Shown: positions 62,433-64,000 of the stretch, piece after piece
Layout of the letters: every line of letters begins with the position of its first letter
Position numbering within the stretch: position 1 is the stretch's first letter
Source of the DNA: Algoriphagus sp. CAU 1675
GTDB lineage: Bacteria; Bacteroidota; Bacteroidia; Cytophagales; Cyclobacteriaceae
NCBI RefSeq assembly: GCF_029222925.1
Contig: NZ_JARHUI010000001.1
Span: forward strand, 682,986-746,985
Direction of reading: 5' to 3'
DNA length: 64,000 nucleotides
Position numbers and translations under genes: made by a program
The notes under the pieces: generated by a model
What the model was told of the DNA's origin: nothing
Databases searched by the model: none
What the model saw: the letters and a program-made list of their open reading frames with translations, nothing else

Positions 62433-63255
62433 TATCAATAATTACAGCAATCTCGCCCAAAGGGCAATTACAGCCTCGATTGGAGCGTTGGTGGTGATTT
62501 TCTCTTTGATATTTTCGGACTGGACTTATTTTCTGGTTTTTGCCTGCATTCTGGGTTTTGCCCAGATGGAGTTTTACAAATTGTGCGGGTTGGACGGAAT
62601 GTTGCCTTTGAAAACCTTCGGGACAATTCTGGGACTCCTGATATTCACCATGACTTTTTTGATTGAAAAGGAGCAGTTTCCGCATGAATATCTCTACCTG
62701 ATTTTCCCGCTGGTTTCCCTGACCTTTTTTATCAAGCTTTACAAGAAGACAGATAAAAAACCATTTACAGGGGTAGCATTCACCTATTTGGGGATTTTCT
62801 ATGTAGCAGTTCCTTTTTCCCTGATCAATTTGGCAGTGTTCTCTGTGGATCAGGTTTATCACTACGAAATCATTCTCGGTTGCCTGTTGATCTTGTGGGC
62901 AAGTGATACGGGGGCTTACTTTGCCGGGACCAAATTCGGGAAGACCAAACTGTTTGAGAGAGTGTCGCCTAAAAAGTCCTGGGAAGGATTTTTGGGAGGT
63001 GCTTTTTCTGCTATAGCCGTAGCGTTTTTAGTGGCAAGATATTTTCATGCTATTCAGGACTGGAAATGGCTGGTGATTTCAGGAATCATCATAATTGCAG
63101 GTACATATGGAGATTTGATTGAATCTCTGTTTAAGCGCTCCATTGAGATCAAGGACTCCGGAAAAGTATTGCCGGGACACGGGGGATTTATGGATCGTTT
63201 TGATGGATTGTTATTATCAGCCCCTTTTATCACTGCTTTTTTGAAAATCTTCTAA
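62416..63255 (+). CDS. cdsA: Phosphatidate cytidylyltransferase CdsA
   Basis: 279 residues with about eight membrane helices. The family signature is LPGHGGFMDRFDGLLLSAPF near the C-terminus, with SDTGAYFAGTKFGKTKLFERVSPKKSWEG (in two pieces) before it. It makes CDP-diacylglycerol from phosphatidic acid and CTP. The N-terminus overlaps DUF2007. Confidence 0.93.
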   Translation: MRSSFNINNYSNLAQRAITASIGALVVIFSLIFSDWTYFLVFACILGFAQMEFYKLCGLDGMLPLKTFGTILGLLIFTMTFLIEKEQFPHEYLYLIFPLVSLTFFIKLYKKTDKKPFTGVAFTYLGIFYVAVPFSLINLAVFSVDQVYHYEIILGCLLILWASDTGAYFAGTKFGKTKLFERVSPKKSWEGFLGGAFSAIAVAFLVARYFHAIQDWKWLVISGIIIIAGTYGDLIESLFKRSIEIKDSGKVLPGHGGFMDRFDGLLLSAPFITAFLKIF

Positions 63256-63284
63256 TTCCCGCCCGGGGAATATGAAAAACTACT

Positions 63285-63292
63285 TAAGTTTG
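63285..63292 (+). promoter_or_regulatory. -7 promoter element of the glutamate dehydrogenase gene
   Basis: TAAGTTTG fits TAnnTTTG, 32 nt before the ATG at 63325. No TTTG at -33. Confidence 0.35.
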
Positions 63293-63324
63293 TATAGCAT
63301 TTCACTATTCTAATATAACCCAAT

Positions 63325-64000
63325 ATGGCTTACATTGAACCGGCTCCAATTAAGGATAAAGAGAATCCGTTGGAGTCAATGATGGAACGTTTCAACATAG
63401 CAGCTGAAAAGCTGGGACTTTCCGATGAAGTTTACAACGTGTTGAAAAATCCAGCCAAACAAGTAATTGTTTCCCTGCCCATTACCATGGACGATGGGAA
63501 GATCAAGGTTTTTGAAGGGATACGGGTAATTCACTCCAATATCCTTGGACCTGCCAAAGGTGGGATCCGTTTTGCACCTGATGTGCACATTGATGAGGTT
63601 AGGGCGCTTGCAGCCTGGATGACCTGGAAATGTGCCGTAGTCGACATCCCTTATGGTGGTGGTAAAGGAGGTGTAAGATGTAATCCCAGGGAGATGTCCA
63701 AAGGGGAGATCGAGCGACTGATGAGGGCTTATACAATGGCCATGATTGATGTGTTTGGCCCGGATAAGGATATTCCAGCACCGGATATGGGTACAGGGCC
63801 AAGAGAAATGGCCTGGTTGATGGACGAGTACTCCAGAGCACATGGGATGACTGTAAACTCAGTTGTGACCGGAAAGCCCCTGGTTTTGGGTGGTTCCCTG
63901 GGTAGAACAGAAGCCACCGGTCGCGGTGTGATGGTTTCTGCCCTGGCGGCGATGCAAAAACTCAAAATCAATCCATTCCAAGCTACCTGTGCAGTTCAGG
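63325..64000 (+). CDS. Glu/Leu/Phe/Val dehydrogenase, glutamate dehydrogenase (5' part)
   Basis: 225 residues of the N-terminal part, cut by the right edge. Substrate and catalytic residues are in place: Lys78 in LGPAKGGIRF, Lys102 and Lys114 in WKCAVVDIPYGGGKGGV (Lys114 catalytic), and Asp154 in PAPDMGT. It starts the NAD(P)-domain with GGSLGRTEATGRGV. It interconverts glutamate with 2-oxoglutarate and ammonia; the close resemblance to GdhA-type hexameric enzymes favours Glu over Leu. Read as the start ATG at 63325 (MAYIEPAPIKDKENPL). Confidence 0.92.
   Translation, partial: MAYIEPAPIKDKENPLESMMERFNIAAEKLGLSDEVYNVLKNPAKQVIVSLPITMDDGKIKVFEGIRVIHSNILGPAKGGIRFAPDVHIDEVRALAAWMTWKCAVVDIPYGGGKGGVRCNPREMSKGEIERLMRAYTMAMIDVFGPDKDIPAPDMGTGPREMAWLMDEYSRAHGMTVNSVVTGKPLVLGGSLGRTEATGRGVMVSALAAMQKLKINPFQATCAVQ

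Noticed and set aside
63255..63271. ATTCCC-GCCCG-GGGAAT hairpin after cdsA
   Set aside because: Only 6 bp and no T-run, so not supported as a terminator.

Overview
The window looks like the chromosome of a gliding-type Bacteroidota of the Cytophagales, probably close to Algoriphagus or Cyclobacteriaceae. This is an inference from the gldA-gldF-gldG genes, Bacteroidota-type promoters (TTTG about 20 nt upstream of TAnnTTTG, seen several times), an FtsZ with a long linker, a long S16 tail, DUF3810 and Nfu-type genes, and very few Shine-Dalgarno sites. No phage, insertion sequence or CRISPR array was seen. The single RNA gene is tRNA-Arg(CCT).

Layout. 1-3027 (minus): gldA, gldF and the start of gldG, cut by the left edge. 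3185-6726: a short-chain dehydrogenase and two tandem secreted M20 amidohydrolases. 6820-11346 (minus): a small conserved-looking protein behind gltX, a two-helix membrane protein, and the rpsP-rimM-trmD-rplS operon. 11541-18277: a looser, more accessory stretch with the tRNA, two secreted subtilases sharing an RPxMQ repeat, a cyclase/TolB-like/TPR signalling protein, about 1.1 kb without a gene and one small membrane ORF.

18278-24793: a five-gene minus-strand operon for sugar or sugar-acid conversion (HPS/KGPDC-family lyase, MDR dehydrogenase, SDR, TIM-barrel isomerase, SMP-30 lactonase) divergent from a GH127 lipoprotein. The shared intergenic region holds a perfect 16-bp palindrome inside a larger inverted repeat. 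24866-36650: housekeeping genes (M19 dipeptidase, RsmI-like methylase, amidohydrolase, alpha/beta hydrolase, pdxJ, yqeY, cvpA, pabA, lolA, ftsK, pyrD, ypdA-like).

36976-39374: a blaI-blaR1 pair preceded by three copies of TACGA-N6-TCGTA placed over its promoter. 39823-55219: a complete Bacteroidota dcw cluster, mraZ-rsmH-ftsL-ftsI-murE-mraY-murD-ftsW-murG-murC-ftsQ-ftsA-ftsZ, with very tight gene junctions and a four-unit GTGGG array (MraZ boxes) upstream. 55223-64000: FMN reductase, purine nucleoside phosphorylase, ThuA protein, Nfu, DUF3810, EamA transporter, dusB, CPBP protease, DUF2007, cdsA and the start of a glutamate dehydrogenase cut by the right edge.

The most unusual points are the RPxMQ repeats in the subtilase pair, the kinase-less and transporter-less sugar operon with its nested operator, the 11/7-residue aromatic stripe in the BlaR1 tail, and a murG reading frame without a conventional start codon where the first beta strand should begin.
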